A stretch of DNA of 11,770 bases, taken from assembly GCA_964396025.1 (NCBI GenBank), contig CAYNBT010000021.1:1-11770 (forward strand). The letters run 5' to 3'. The notes beneath the pieces are model-generated. The model saw only the letters and a program-made list of their open reading frames with translations, was not told the DNA's origin and did no database searches. Shown one piece after another: positions 1 through 7,307 of this stretch (position 1 is its first letter; each line of letters starts with the position of its first letter). The DNA comes from CAYNBT01 sp964396025 (GTDB lineage Bacteria > Patescibacteriota > WWE3 > UBA101185 > UBA10185). Both the position numbers and the translations under genes were made by a program.

Positions 1-15
1 CAGTTTGTTTCTTGT

Positions 16-55
16 AACCGCCATTATGTCTAACAACATTTGGCGGTTCTTTTTT
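16..55 (+). terminator. Rho-independent terminator of an upstream plus-strand gene
   Basis: The arms AACCGCCA (16-23) and TGGCGGTT (41-48) are perfectly complementary over 8 bp. The 17-nt loop can pair further (ATGT 26-29 with ACAT 36-39). One C is then followed by six T (50-55) on the plus strand. The T-run lies on the plus-strand exit side, so the element fits termination of a gene entering from left of the window and convergent with recF. On the minus strand no T-run follows the hairpin, so it is at best a weak terminator for the recF operon. Confidence 0.75.
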
Positions 56-56
56 C

Positions 57-1109
57 TTATAGCCTGATTTCCTGTACGTGCGTTTTTATACTTCCTACAT
101 CTTCCGCACTTGTAATAATCGTCTGTTGCAAATCAACAATTTCAAACACAGCTTGTTTGTGATTTTCGTCTAGCTCACTAAAAATATCGTCCAAAAGCAA
201 AATGGGGCGAACACCGTTCTTGGAGGCCAAAAAGTCTATCTCACACATTTTGAGTGCCAAGACTACGGAGCGCTGCTGGCCGCGTGAACCAAAGCTCGAC
301 ACGTCGAATTTTTCCATTTTGATTTCAAAATCGTCTCGGTGCGGGCCAATGAGTGTGCGCGCTGCGTAGATTTCTTTGTCTTTGTATTTGTCCACGCGCT
401 CTTGGGAGATTTCGCTTTGGTGGTATTCAAATTCAATATTTTTGTGATTTTGGTCAAGTTTGTAAAAATGCGGGTTGAGGTGTTTTTGCACATATTCCGT
501 AAAGTTTTGCCTAAAGTCTTGAATAATTTTTCCGTGCTTGATTATTTTTTCGTCCCAAATTTCAATAAGATCCTTGCCTTTGCCTGTTTCGCGGATATTC
601 TCCAAAAGTTTATTCCTTTGCCTTACAGCTTTTGCGTAGGTTTTGGCTGATTCTTGGTATTCTTGGCTGATTTGATACAACACGCTGTCAAAGTAATCCC
701 TGCGACTTGCGGGCTGTCCTAGCAAAAAAACTGTGTCTGTGGGCAAAAAGATTACAGTGTTTAGAATGCCTGCAAATTTGTTGAGCGGTTTTTTGACTCC
801 GTTGATTTTGACTTGTTTGCTGGCGGCGTTTTGATAGAGTTCGCTTTTGATAATATTCATTTCCAATTCGTATGTGTCGTCTGTAGAGATTTGTGCTGTT
901 ATTTTGGCAAAGGGCGCTGTGTGGTTAATCATCTCTCTGTCGTAATGCGCACGAGGGGATTTGGAGGTGGCCAAGAGGTTTATGGCTTCGAGGATGTTGG
1001 TTTTACCTGCACCGTTTTGTCCAAGTACAATTGTAGTTTTTTCCTCAAACGAGATTTTGAGGTCTGTGTGATTTCGGTAATTTTTTAAGGAAAGCGTGTT
1101 AATTCTCAT
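57..1109 (-). CDS. recF: RecF, DNA replication/repair SMC-like ATPase
   Basis: RecF binds ssDNA-dsDNA junctions at gaps and, with RecO and RecR, loads RecA for gap repair in the cytoplasm. The 350-residue product has the expected order. It begins MRINTLSLKNYRNH, has Walker A GQNGAGKTN at about residues 30-38, the RecF-typical GPHRDDF at 255-261, an ABC signature region SSFGSRGQQR at 271-280, and Walker B ILLLDDIFSELD at about 303-314. Length is normal for the family. I chose the ATG at 1107-1109: an in-frame ATG at 1164-1166 would add 19 residues that precede the conserved start and overlap mutM. It is the last gene of the GT4-mutM-recF operon, 8 nt after the mutM stop, with no strong Shine-Dalgarno and no -10 in front. 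Linkage to mutM makes a small DNA-maintenance pair. It is not next to dnaA, dnaN or gyrB here, unlike the classical recF locus. Family assignment is firm. Confidence 0.93.
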   Translation of the reverse strand: MRINTLSLKNYRNHTDLKISFEEKTTIVLGQNGAGKTNILEAINLLATSKSPRAHYDREMINHTAPFAKITAQISTDDTYELEMNIIKSELYQNAASKQVKINGVKKPLNKFAGILNTVIFLPTDTVFLLGQPASRRDYFDSVLYQISQEYQESAKTYAKAVRQRNKLLENIRETGKGKDLIEIWDEKIIKHGKIIQDFRQNFTEYVQKHLNPHFYKLDQNHKNIEFEYHQSEISQERVDKYKDKEIYAARTLIGPHRDDFEIKMEKFDVSSFGSRGQQRSVVLALKMCEIDFLASKNGVRPILLLDDIFSELDENHKQAVFEIVDLQQTIITSAEDVGSIKTHVQEIRL

Positions 1110-1117
1110 ACCGGTTT

Positions 1118-1966
1118 TTAAAGCAATGCTTGCTGTTTGAATTCTTTGAGCTGGCAGTTTTCGCAAAAGTAAGTTCCGCGGCCGTTAAGTTTTTTGAATT
1201 GCGCAGGTATATTACATCTTTTGCAGGTGGTTTGCTGATAAATTCTAAAAAAGAGTTGCTGTTGCCCTGGTTTACCAAACGCATCTACGTATGAATCTAT
1301 GGTGAGTCCGCGGTTTTTTATGCCTTCGTGCAATATTTCTCTGCACGCTTCTAAAAGATCTGCAGCTTTTTGAAGCGTTATGCTTTGAGTTGGGGTTTCC
1401 GGGTGAATTCCTGCAATCCACAGCGCATCCGTAGCATAGGCGTTTCCTAGACCCGCCACCGTGCCTTGATCTAATAGCAGATTTTTGATGTTGGTCTTTT
1501 TTGAATTCACTATACGATGAAATTGCTGGTGTGTGAGTTTTGGATCTATTGGCTCCGGACCATATTTTAGCTTGAGGGCTTCGAACTCCGCTGAATTAAG
1601 CAATTGAACCTTTCCAAACATTCTGGTGTCGCAAAAACGCAATTCGATTTCTTTGCCGTTCTTGAGCTGTATTTGATAAAGGACCCTTTCCCAGCCGTCA
1701 CGTGCGTAAGAAGGGCTTCGAACCAAAAGCTTTCCTGTCATGGCGAGGTGCGTCAATAAATAATTTTCGTTGTTTAGCTCAAAAATTATATTTTTAGCAA
1801 TTCTAAGGATTTTGCTGATTTTTTGGTTTTCTAATGCTTTGACAAATTCTTGATTGGTTGGGTAGACCTGATATGTTCCAACAAAATTAACCTTGCGGAT
1901 TACGGCATCTTTTAGGAGATTTTGAATATCAGTTGTGATTGTTTGTACTTCTGGAAGTTCCGGCAT
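1118..1966 (-). CDS. mutM: Formamidopyrimidine-DNA glycosylase (Fpg/MutM)
   Basis: This bifunctional glycosylase/AP lyase excises 8-oxoguanine and formamidopyrimidines in base excision repair. The 282-residue product starts MPELPEVQT, so Pro2 (the Schiff-base nucleophile after Met removal) and Glu3 are present. K58 in RIAKNIIFEL matches E. coli Lys57 (mature numbering), HLAMTGKL lies at 73-80, and N175 in AGLGNAYA matches the conserved DNA-contacting Asn. The C-terminal zinc finger is intact: C248, C251, C268 and C271, with R263 in NGRGTYF. I chose the ATG at 1964-1966 because MPELPE must be N-terminal; the frame stays open upstream to 2041 but that part overlaps the GT4 gene. The start lies 38 nt inside the 3' end of the GT4 gene, implying co-transcription and perhaps translational coupling. 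Only a weak GGGAA precedes the start. All catalytic residues I could check are present, so it should be active. Confidence 0.95.
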   Translation of the reverse strand: MPELPEVQTITTDIQNLLKDAVIRKVNFVGTYQVYPTNQEFVKALENQKISKILRIAKNIIFELNNENYLLTHLAMTGKLLVRSPSYARDGWERVLYQIQLKNGKEIELRFCDTRMFGKVQLLNSAEFEALKLKYGPEPIDPKLTHQQFHRIVNSKKTNIKNLLLDQGTVAGLGNAYATDALWIAGIHPETPTQSITLQKAADLLEACREILHEGIKNRGLTIDSYVDAFGKPGQQQLFFRIYQQTTCKRCNIPAQFKKLNGRGTYFCENCQLKEFKQQALL

Positions 1967-3086
1967 TGTGTGTTTCCCATTTATCCATAACAAATTCCAT
2001 AAACTCTTTTTTGAATCTTTCCTTTGAATATGCCTGAGCACGAATTTTCATGCCTTGGATGTCAAAAGTGTTTTTCTGGATTTTTTCGTCAAACTCCTTG
2101 ATTTTCTTAACTAGGTGTTCAAGGTTGATTTGATCAAAAAACATGCCATCCCTGTTATCTCGTATAGTTTCTAGTGGGCCACCGGATCTGTGTGCGAGCA
2201 CAGGTTTACCATGCGACATTGCTTCGATAGGTGTGATTCCAAAATCCTCATCTTCAACAGGAAAGATTAATCCAAGTGAATTCTCTAGTGTTTGATGTTT
2301 TAATTCTTCAGACGCTTTGCCCAAAAATGTGATGTTTGGTTTGGCCATTTTTTTGAGGGTGGCTTCTTCTTTTCCGGTACCGATAATTGTAAGAGGCATA
2401 TCTAGCAGATTAAATGCTTGGATGAGCAGATCAAAGTTTTTATACGCCGAAAGTCTCCCAAGAGCTACATAAAAAGGTTTGGCCAAATTACTATGCTGTG
2501 GTTTGTATTCTGTTTGTATTTCCACAGGCGGATAAATAACTGTGCTGTTTCTGCTGTAAAACTTCTGAATTCTATTCTGAACTTCGTATGAGTTTGCGAT
2601 CATGTAGTTTGGCCTTTGTGCAGCACTAAAGTCCCAAACACGCAAGAATGATTCTATGTAGGCTACAAAAGGTTTGTAGTACCATTTATTGCGTTTAAGG
2701 CTTTCTACAGAATATTTGTACAGAAATCTTGGTGGAGTGTGAACGTACGAGATATGCAGTTGATGTGGTTTGGTTAAAACGGATTTGGCCCAAGTTGTGC
2801 CTTCTGAAATTATCAGGTCAAATTCTTCAAAATCAAATCCTTCAAAGAGCGCAGGCATCAAAAACGAAAAATGTTTTGGAAGTCTTTCAAAAAGAAAATT
2901 TCCGCTTGCGTTGGGGACTATTACTTGGCGCTTTGTTATTGCGTCGGGCATGTTTTTTGGATTGTAAATTCCTGTATATATTGGGGCGTTGGGAAATAGT
3001 TCGCATATGGCCTCTAGGGTTTTCTCAGCACCACCGTATTGTACAAGGTAGTCATGCACTATTGCGACTTTTGGTGTTTTACTCAT
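1929..3086 (-). CDS. Family 4 glycosyltransferase (GT-B fold)
   Basis: This probably transfers a nucleotide-sugar-derived hexose onto a cell-surface glycan or lipid-linked acceptor at the cytoplasmic membrane face; donor and acceptor cannot be read from the sequence. The 385-residue protein has a GT-B N-domain with VAIVHDYLVQYGGAEK (residues 7-22), an acceptor-side SYVHTPPRFLY (113-123), the linker GRLSAYKNFDLLI (210-222), and the GT4 EX7E motif at E280-E288 in EDFGITPIEAMSHGKP. The GGAEK N-terminus and YVHTPPR resemble WbaZ-type mannosyltransferases, which is only suggestive. No transmembrane segment is evident. It is the first gene of an operon with mutM and recF, and its last codons overlap mutM out of frame. 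A TATAAT six bases before its ATG suggests leaderless transcription. The pairing of a glycosyltransferase with DNA repair genes has no obvious functional meaning and may only reflect compaction. Confidence 0.9.
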   Translation of the reverse strand: MSKTPKVAIVHDYLVQYGGAEKTLEAICELFPNAPIYTGIYNPKNMPDAITKRQVIVPNASGNFLFERLPKHFSFLMPALFEGFDFEEFDLIISEGTTWAKSVLTKPHQLHISYVHTPPRFLYKYSVESLKRNKWYYKPFVAYIESFLRVWDFSAAQRPNYMIANSYEVQNRIQKFYSRNSTVIYPPVEIQTEYKPQHSNLAKPFYVALGRLSAYKNFDLLIQAFNLLDMPLTIIGTGKEEATLKKMAKPNITFLGKASEELKHQTLENSLGLIFPVEDEDFGITPIEAMSHGKPVLAHRSGGPLETIRDNRDGMFFDQINLEHLVKKIKEFDEKIQKNTFDIQGMKIRAQAYSKERFKKEFMEFVMDKWETHNAGTSRSTNNHN

Positions 3087-3098
3087 ACCCGAATTATA
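3087..3098 (-). promoter_or_regulatory. -10 box of the GT4-mutM-recF operon, leaderless spacing
   Basis: On the minus strand a perfect TATAAT (3093-3098) is followed by exactly six bases (TCGGGT) and then the GT4 ATG. With normal sigma-70 spacing, transcription would start at the A of ATG. No good -35 hexamer is visible 16-18 bp upstream. No Shine-Dalgarno could fit in the transcript. Confidence 0.65.
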
Positions 3099-3111
3099 TA
3101 CTAATATTCGC

Positions 3112-3147
3112 TTGACATTGCATGCTGATTTATGCCTTTATTATTGT
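3112..3147 (+). promoter_or_regulatory. Probable promoter of the prepilin-like gene
   Basis: A consensus TTGACA lies at 3112-3117. The -10 is less clear. CTTTAT (3136-3141) would sit six bases before the ATG with an 18-bp spacer but matches only 3 of 6 consensus bases. TTTATT (3137-3142) matches 4 of 6. TATTAT (3139-3144) matches better but is only three bases from the ATG. The element is back to back with the GT4 promoter, so the two divergent promoters share about 30 bp. Confidence 0.45.
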
Positions 3148-3669
3148 ATGAATCAAAAAGGATTCGCCAGCCCACTAATACTTTTCCTGCTTGTTTCTGT
3201 TTTTATGCTTGCAGGTTTCTGGATTTTTACTAACGACATTAATGTGTCTTCTTCCTCTGATGTACATGGTGCAGCAACTCCTCTACAAAATGCCAAACCC
3301 GGCATAGGTGTTTCGGTTATATCTTCAGGTACGTGGGATTTATATGAATACTTATGCACTACAAAGGCTGAATGCACAAAATCCTTGCAGTCAGGCAGGC
3401 GTTTTGGGACTATAAGTGGCGGAGCCACAAGCTTGCACTCGGTTGAAATAGAAAATTCGCCTGAGTGGCAAGGATATTCTTTCTTAAAACTTTTTGTAAA
3501 ATCTGGTGGACAAAACAATGTTGCAACCTACAAGATTTTGGGTGTAGGGGATGTACCAGATTCTTTTACTGTGGCCCTTTCTGATGGAGGCGTTGTATAC
3601 AATGCTGTAATAATTCCTTTGACTCGTGTTGCTGATACATACTTCAAATCAGCCACATTTACTGATTAA
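3148..3669 (+). CDS. Small prepilin-like, membrane-anchored extracytoplasmic protein
   Basis: I do not recognise a named family. The 173-residue product begins MNQKGFASP and continues into one hydrophobic segment (about residues 9-27). The rest is an outward-facing domain of about 145 residues rich in beta-prone, Gly/Ser/Thr sequence. The N-terminus resembles type IV prepilins and pseudopilins (KG|F before the hydrophobic helix), but Glu5 of the mature pilin is missing (FASPL rather than FTLIE). It could therefore be a pseudopilin-like protein, or simply a membrane-anchored protein of the KGFA.P type common in Patescibacteria; that comparison is from memory. Two cysteines, C70 and C76, could form a small disulfide loop. 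I chose the ATG at 3148; an in-frame ATG at 3112 would add 12 residues unlike any anchor and would start on the -35 box. The gene stands alone and its stop abuts the stop of the convergent exchanger gene. Confidence 0.7.
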   Translation: MNQKGFASPLILFLLVSVFMLAGFWIFTNDINVSSSSDVHGAATPLQNAKPGIGVSVISSGTWDLYEYLCTTKAECTKSLQSGRRFGTISGGATSLHSVEIENSPEWQGYSFLKLFVKSGGQNNVATYKILGVGDVPDSFTVALSDGGVVYNAVIIPLTRVADTYFKSATFTD

Positions 3670-4605
3670 TTAGTTTATCCAAGCCTCTACAATTAAAAAC
3701 ACAAAGTATGTAGTAACTAAAGCTAGCGCTTCTTTTTTAGAAAGTTTGTTTCGAGTATGGGCAAATATAAGGAACATTGCAATTGCCAGAGTCAGGAAAA
3801 TTAGTGAGATCGCATCTTTAGAATTTACTGTAATCGGTGTGATTACACAGGTAAGTGCAAGCACAATAGTTGCATTGGCAATAATGCTTCCCACAATGTC
3901 GCCTGTAGCCTCATCGCTGCGATTTTCTTTGACAGCCCTTAGTGCATAAGTGAGCTCCGGTAGGGAGGTGCCCAAAGCTGTTATAGAAAGGCCTATGAAT
4001 CCTAAGTTAACTTTTAAGATTGTACTGAGTTCTATTGCCGACTTAACAATTCCATCGCTGAACAAGATCAAGCCGCCCAGAGCCGTTGCGAATAGCAAGT
4101 ACTGTTTTATAGCTTTTGCTGTGTCCAATCGCTCGACTAATGCTTCTATGCTGGTGCTTTTTCTGATGGAAAGATAAGAATAAACTACATAAGAAATCAA
4201 CAGAATGATTCCGTCCGCACGTCCAATGGTTTTGTCCAGCGCAAGTATTACAGGTAAAAATGCAAACAGGAATGAGAATTGTAAGTCTTTTCGTTTGTTG
4301 ATTGTTTTAGTTGTAACTTCCTTGTAGATCAATATTGGGAGCCCTGTTATTAATGTTGCAAGCGCAATGTTGGATCCTATCACGTTTGCAAACGCCAACG
4401 TGGGTTTGTTCTCTACGGCCGAAGCTATGCCTACAACCATTTCCGGTAAAGATGTTCCTAATGCCACCAAAAAGAAACTGACTGTGTAAGGGGAAATTCT
4501 TAAATGATGCGCAATATGTGTTGTAGCTGTTACCAGCATCGATACACTTTTTATCAGCAAGACAGAGCACACACAGAGCAGGATGAAGTAAAAGACTACC
4601 ATCAT
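3670..4605 (-). CDS. CaCA-family Na+(K+)/Ca2+ exchanger (YrbG-like)
   Basis: This is an inner-membrane antiporter of the calcium/cation antiporter superfamily, probably exporting Ca2+ in exchange for Na+ or H+; ion choice is not decided by sequence alone. The 311-residue protein has the duplicated alpha repeats that define the family. Alpha-1 is ALGTSLPE (48-55) with an ANVIGSNIA motif (73-81). Alpha-2 is ALGTSLPE (210-217) with TGDIVGSIIAN (234-244). The acidic residues E55 and E217 correspond to the ion-binding glutamates of NCX_Mj-type transporters. About ten hydrophobic segments surround the repeats, and length is normal for bacterial members. The start ATG overlaps the TGA of the Ca2+-ATPase gene by 4 nt, so the two are co-translated and very likely act on the same ion. 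An in-frame ATG one codon later (4600-4602) is an equally possible start. Its stop touches the stop of the convergent gene with no spacer. Confidence 0.9.
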   Translation of the reverse strand: MMVVFYFILLCVCSVLLIKSVSMLVTATTHIAHHLRISPYTVSFFLVALGTSLPEMVVGIASAVENKPTLAFANVIGSNIALATLITGLPILIYKEVTTKTINKRKDLQFSFLFAFLPVILALDKTIGRADGIILLISYVVYSYLSIRKSTSIEALVERLDTAKAIKQYLLFATALGGLILFSDGIVKSAIELSTILKVNLGFIGLSITALGTSLPELTYALRAVKENRSDEATGDIVGSIIANATIVLALTCVITPITVNSKDAISLIFLTLAIAMFLIFAHTRNKLSKKEALALVTTYFVFLIVEAWIN

Positions 4606-7259
4606 TCTAAGAACCTCTCTCTGCTTGGTTTTTGCATAGCTAACTTATATGTTTCTACACCTATAATCGGTACTATAGCTGCTAGTGTAGCAATACCTAT
4701 CAATTCTGGTTTTATAGCAGCTGTCTTTAGATATATATTTCCAAATGTTGTGTAAATAATTCCTAATTGTACCAGTATTGTGATTACTGTGGTTACCAGT
4801 AGGTTTTTGTTTGGCATTAACTTTGATGAAAACATCGAGTGCATCTGGGAGCGATTGTTGTATGCATTGGCCAACTGCGCAAAGGCAAGTGCGGTCATGG
4901 TTGTGGTTTGAACTATTGCTAGAGGGAAATGTGCCCTTGTATACAAAAATACTGCCATTGTGCCCACGCTGATAAGTAAAGCTTCAAAAGACATCATAAG
5001 CCAACGTTCTCTTGTAAGTATTCCGTGTTTTCGATTTCGTGGTTTCCTGTTCATAATGTCTGCTTCTTCTGGCTCCATCCCCAACGCCAAGGCTGGAAAT
5101 CCATCGGTTACAAGATTTATCCACAAGATATGAATGGGTAGTAGTGGGGCAGGTAGTTGCATTAACACTGCTCCTGCTACTATAAAGATTTCTGACATGT
5201 TGCAGGAGATGAGATACTTTATGAATTTGATGAGATTGTCGTAAATTATGCGCCCCTGCTTTATGGCTTCCACAATTGTGGCATAGTTGTCATCTTGTAA
5301 TACCATGTCCGAAACCTCTTTAGAAACATCTGTGCCGGTAATTCCCATTGATATTCCAATGTCAGCGGCTTTGATCGCTGGAGCGTCATTGACGCCATCT
5401 CCAGTTACTGCAACTATTTGATCCTGGGCTTTTATAGCTTGCACAATTCGTAATTTTTGCTCAGGAGAGACTCGTGCGAACACTTTTACAGTTTTTAATA
5501 TTTCATCCAGCACTTTGCCATCTTTATCCCCAAGCTCTCGTCCGTCTAAAGCTTCGTTTTCCGACGTGATAAGGTTGAGTTCGCGTGCAATGTTTACTGC
5601 TGTAAGTTTATGATCTCCGGTAAGCATCAGGGTTTGTACGCCTGCAGTTTTTGCTTGTTGTAGAGCATTTTTTACTTCTGGGCGCAATGGATCTTTTTGA
5701 GCGGAAATGCCTAAAAATCTGTGATAGGTAGATAATATGTCCTCTGGGTTTTGCGCAGTCCTTGCCTGTTCCAACTCTTGAGTAGAAATTGTTTTGCTGG
5801 AAAATGCCAGATTTCTCAGACCCTTTTTGGCAAAGTCATTTGCTATTCCTAAAACATTTTCAGTGTTTTCTGTTGTCATTTCTCCTATGATTTCGGGAGC
5901 ACCTTTTGCTATCACTAATAATTTGTTTGGTTCTGTTTTGATAGCCAGTACAACCAACATTTTTTTGGTTTCAGAGGAAAAGGGGATTTCATAAATTCGC
6001 TCGTAGTTTTTTTGCAGCTCTTGTACGTCGATGTTTGAGGCATGTGCTGCTTCGATCAAGGCGGTTTCTGTTGGATCGCCTAAGCATTCTAACTTGCCCG
6101 ACTTTATTGAAATTTTTGAATCGTTACATAACACTCCTGCTACTAATAATTCTTGGATCTGATCGTTATTTTTGTCAAAAGCGCTGCCCGCGGCTCGTTC
6201 TATCTGTGTGTTGTTTGTAAAAATATTTGTCACATGCATGACGTTTTGAGTAAGAGTGCCTGTTTTGTCTGTAAGAATGTAGTTTGTTGAACCTAGTGTT
6301 TCTACGGCCTGTAATCTTCTGATCACTGAGCGGTTCTTTGCAAGTCTTGATACCCCAACGGCAAGTATAATGGTGACAACTGCGGGTAGGCCTTCGGGTA
6401 TTGCTGCTACAGCAAGACTGACTGCGGTTAGTAGAGACTCGGTATATACTTCTCTACTCAGTTCTCGTGATGAGAAAATCAAATTTACTACAAATACTAA
6501 TAGAATGATTACTCCTGCCGCAAAACTGAGTCTTTTGCCTACTTTATCCAGCTCTTTGCTCAGAGGTGTATCTTCTTTTGTTTCTGCTTTAAGCATTTTA
6601 GAAATCTTGCCTATCTCTGTGTCTTTGCCTGTTGCAACAACTATTGCTTGCCCTCTGCCATAGACTATAGTTGTATCCTTAAATGCGTAATTTACTCTGT
6701 CCCCAAGTAGAGTGTTTTCGGGCAAAATCTTTTCCGCATCTTTTTTTACTGGAAGTGATTCCCCTGTTAGCAAAGATTCGGAGATTTGAAGATTTATGGA
6801 TTCTGTTAATCTAAGATCAGCAGGAACCTTATCGCCTGTCTCAAGAATTATGATGTCGCCGGGAACTATCTGTTCCACCCCTATCAAAATGACCTCTCCT
6901 TCGCGCAAGACTTTTGTTTTTTCGGAGGCAAGTTTTTTTAGGGCTTCAATTGCTTTTTCTGCCTTAGTTTCCTGAATGAATCCCATGAAAGCATTTAAAA
7001 TAACAATAACTAAGATGACGTATGTGTCCAATTTCTCGCCAAGAATGTAAGAAATCCCTGCAGCTGCTAAAAGTACCCAGACAAGCACATCTTTAAATTG
7101 TGCAAGAAACCTCATAAATGCTGAGTTCCCCTTATTTTCTTCTAACTTGTTTAAGCCGAATTTTTTTAGATTGTCCTGTGCTTGTTGGCTGGAAAGACCT
7201 GTTTTCATGTTTGTCTGCATTTGCTTTTCGATTTCAGCTTTTGATTTAGTGTGGTACAT
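4602..7259 (-). CDS. P2-type Ca2+-transporting ATPase
   Basis: This ATP-driven cation pump of the plasma membrane most likely extrudes Ca2+. The 885-residue protein has the full P-type order: a cation-ATPase N-terminal segment (about 1-55), actuator TGES (165-168), TM4 IPEGLP (287-292), phosphorylation site DKTGTLT (D331), nucleotide-binding KGAPE (452-456), TGDH (547-550), hinge TGDGVND (619-625), and six C-terminal membrane helices. Aligned by eye to SERCA, the ion-site residues are E289 (E309), N687 and E690 (N768, E771), N715, T718 and D719 (N796, T799, D800). Q795 stands where SERCA has E908, which may alter the second Ca2+ site. No PMCA-like calmodulin tail is seen. It is the first gene of an operon with a CaCA exchanger (4-nt overlap). 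A TATACT six bases before the ATG suggests a leaderless mRNA. P2A Ca2+ specificity is inferred from the ion-site residues; a Na+/K+-type pump is less likely. Confidence 0.93.
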   Translation of the reverse strand: MYHTKSKAEIEKQMQTNMKTGLSSQQAQDNLKKFGLNKLEENKGNSAFMRFLAQFKDVLVWVLLAAAGISYILGEKLDTYVILVIVILNAFMGFIQETKAEKAIEALKKLASEKTKVLREGEVILIGVEQIVPGDIIILETGDKVPADLRLTESINLQISESLLTGESLPVKKDAEKILPENTLLGDRVNYAFKDTTIVYGRGQAIVVATGKDTEIGKISKMLKAETKEDTPLSKELDKVGKRLSFAAGVIILLVFVVNLIFSSRELSREVYTESLLTAVSLAVAAIPEGLPAVVTIILAVGVSRLAKNRSVIRRLQAVETLGSTNYILTDKTGTLTQNVMHVTNIFTNNTQIERAAGSAFDKNNDQIQELLVAGVLCNDSKISIKSGKLECLGDPTETALIEAAHASNIDVQELQKNYERIYEIPFSSETKKMLVVLAIKTEPNKLLVIAKGAPEIIGEMTTENTENVLGIANDFAKKGLRNLAFSSKTISTQELEQARTAQNPEDILSTYHRFLGISAQKDPLRPEVKNALQQAKTAGVQTLMLTGDHKLTAVNIARELNLITSENEALDGRELGDKDGKVLDEILKTVKVFARVSPEQKLRIVQAIKAQDQIVAVTGDGVNDAPAIKAADIGISMGITGTDVSKEVSDMVLQDDNYATIVEAIKQGRIIYDNLIKFIKYLISCNMSEIFIVAGAVLMQLPAPLLPIHILWINLVTDGFPALALGMEPEEADIMNRKPRNRKHGILTRERWLMMSFEALLISVGTMAVFLYTRAHFPLAIVQTTTMTALAFAQLANAYNNRSQMHSMFSSKLMPNKNLLVTTVITILVQLGIIYTTFGNIYLKTAAIKPELIGIATLAAIVPIIGVETYKLAMQKPSRERFLE
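4614..4620 (-). promoter_or_regulatory. Shine-Dalgarno-like site for the exchanger gene
   Basis: On the minus strand AGAGAGG lies inside the last codons of the Ca2+-ATPase gene and ends eight bases before the exchanger ATG (4603-4605). GAGG pairs with the usual anti-SD core. The site matters because the first genes of transcription units here have no room for an SD, while this internal gene appears to use one. Confidence 0.5.
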
Positions 7260-7265
7260 AAAAAA

Positions 7266-7274
7266 AGTATATCA
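7266..7274 (-). promoter_or_regulatory. Extended -10 of the Ca2+ pump/exchanger operon, leaderless spacing
   Basis: On the minus strand TGA-TATACT forms an extended -10 (TGn plus hexamer; TATACT at 7266-7271). Six bases, all T (minus strand of 7260-7265), separate the hexamer from the pump ATG at 7257-7259. The predicted start of transcription is the A of the ATG. No clear -35 is visible, as is usual for extended -10 promoters. Confidence 0.6.
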
Positions 7275-7307
7275 AGTTTGTGTCACCACTTGTTGGTTTT
7301 TTGATAT
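7269..7307. repeat. Inverted repeat between divergent promoters
   Basis: ATATCAA (7269-7275) and TTGATAT (7301-7307) are perfect 7-bp inverted copies 25 bp apart in the 66-nt gap between the Ca2+ pump gene and the HEPN gene. The left arm overlaps the pump's -10. The right arm lies between the -35 and -10 of the HEPN promoter. It could be a shared operator, but AT-rich repeats of this size also occur by chance. Confidence 0.25.

Noticed and set aside
1110..1166. Upstream ATG at 1164-1166 adding 19 residues to RecF
   Set aside because: It overlaps the 3' end of mutM, has no supporting upstream signal, and puts non-conserved residues before the canonical RecF start MRINTLSLKNYRNH.
1967..2041. 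Extension of MutM to an ATG at 2041
   Set aside because: Pro2 of MPELPE is the catalytic nucleophile and must be N-terminal after Met removal, so the start must be at 1966.
2729..3115. Plus-strand open frame of 128 codons over the GT4 gene
   Set aside because: Low-complexity, Leu/Arg-rich translation antisense to a well-supported glycosyltransferase; no motif or promoter spacing.
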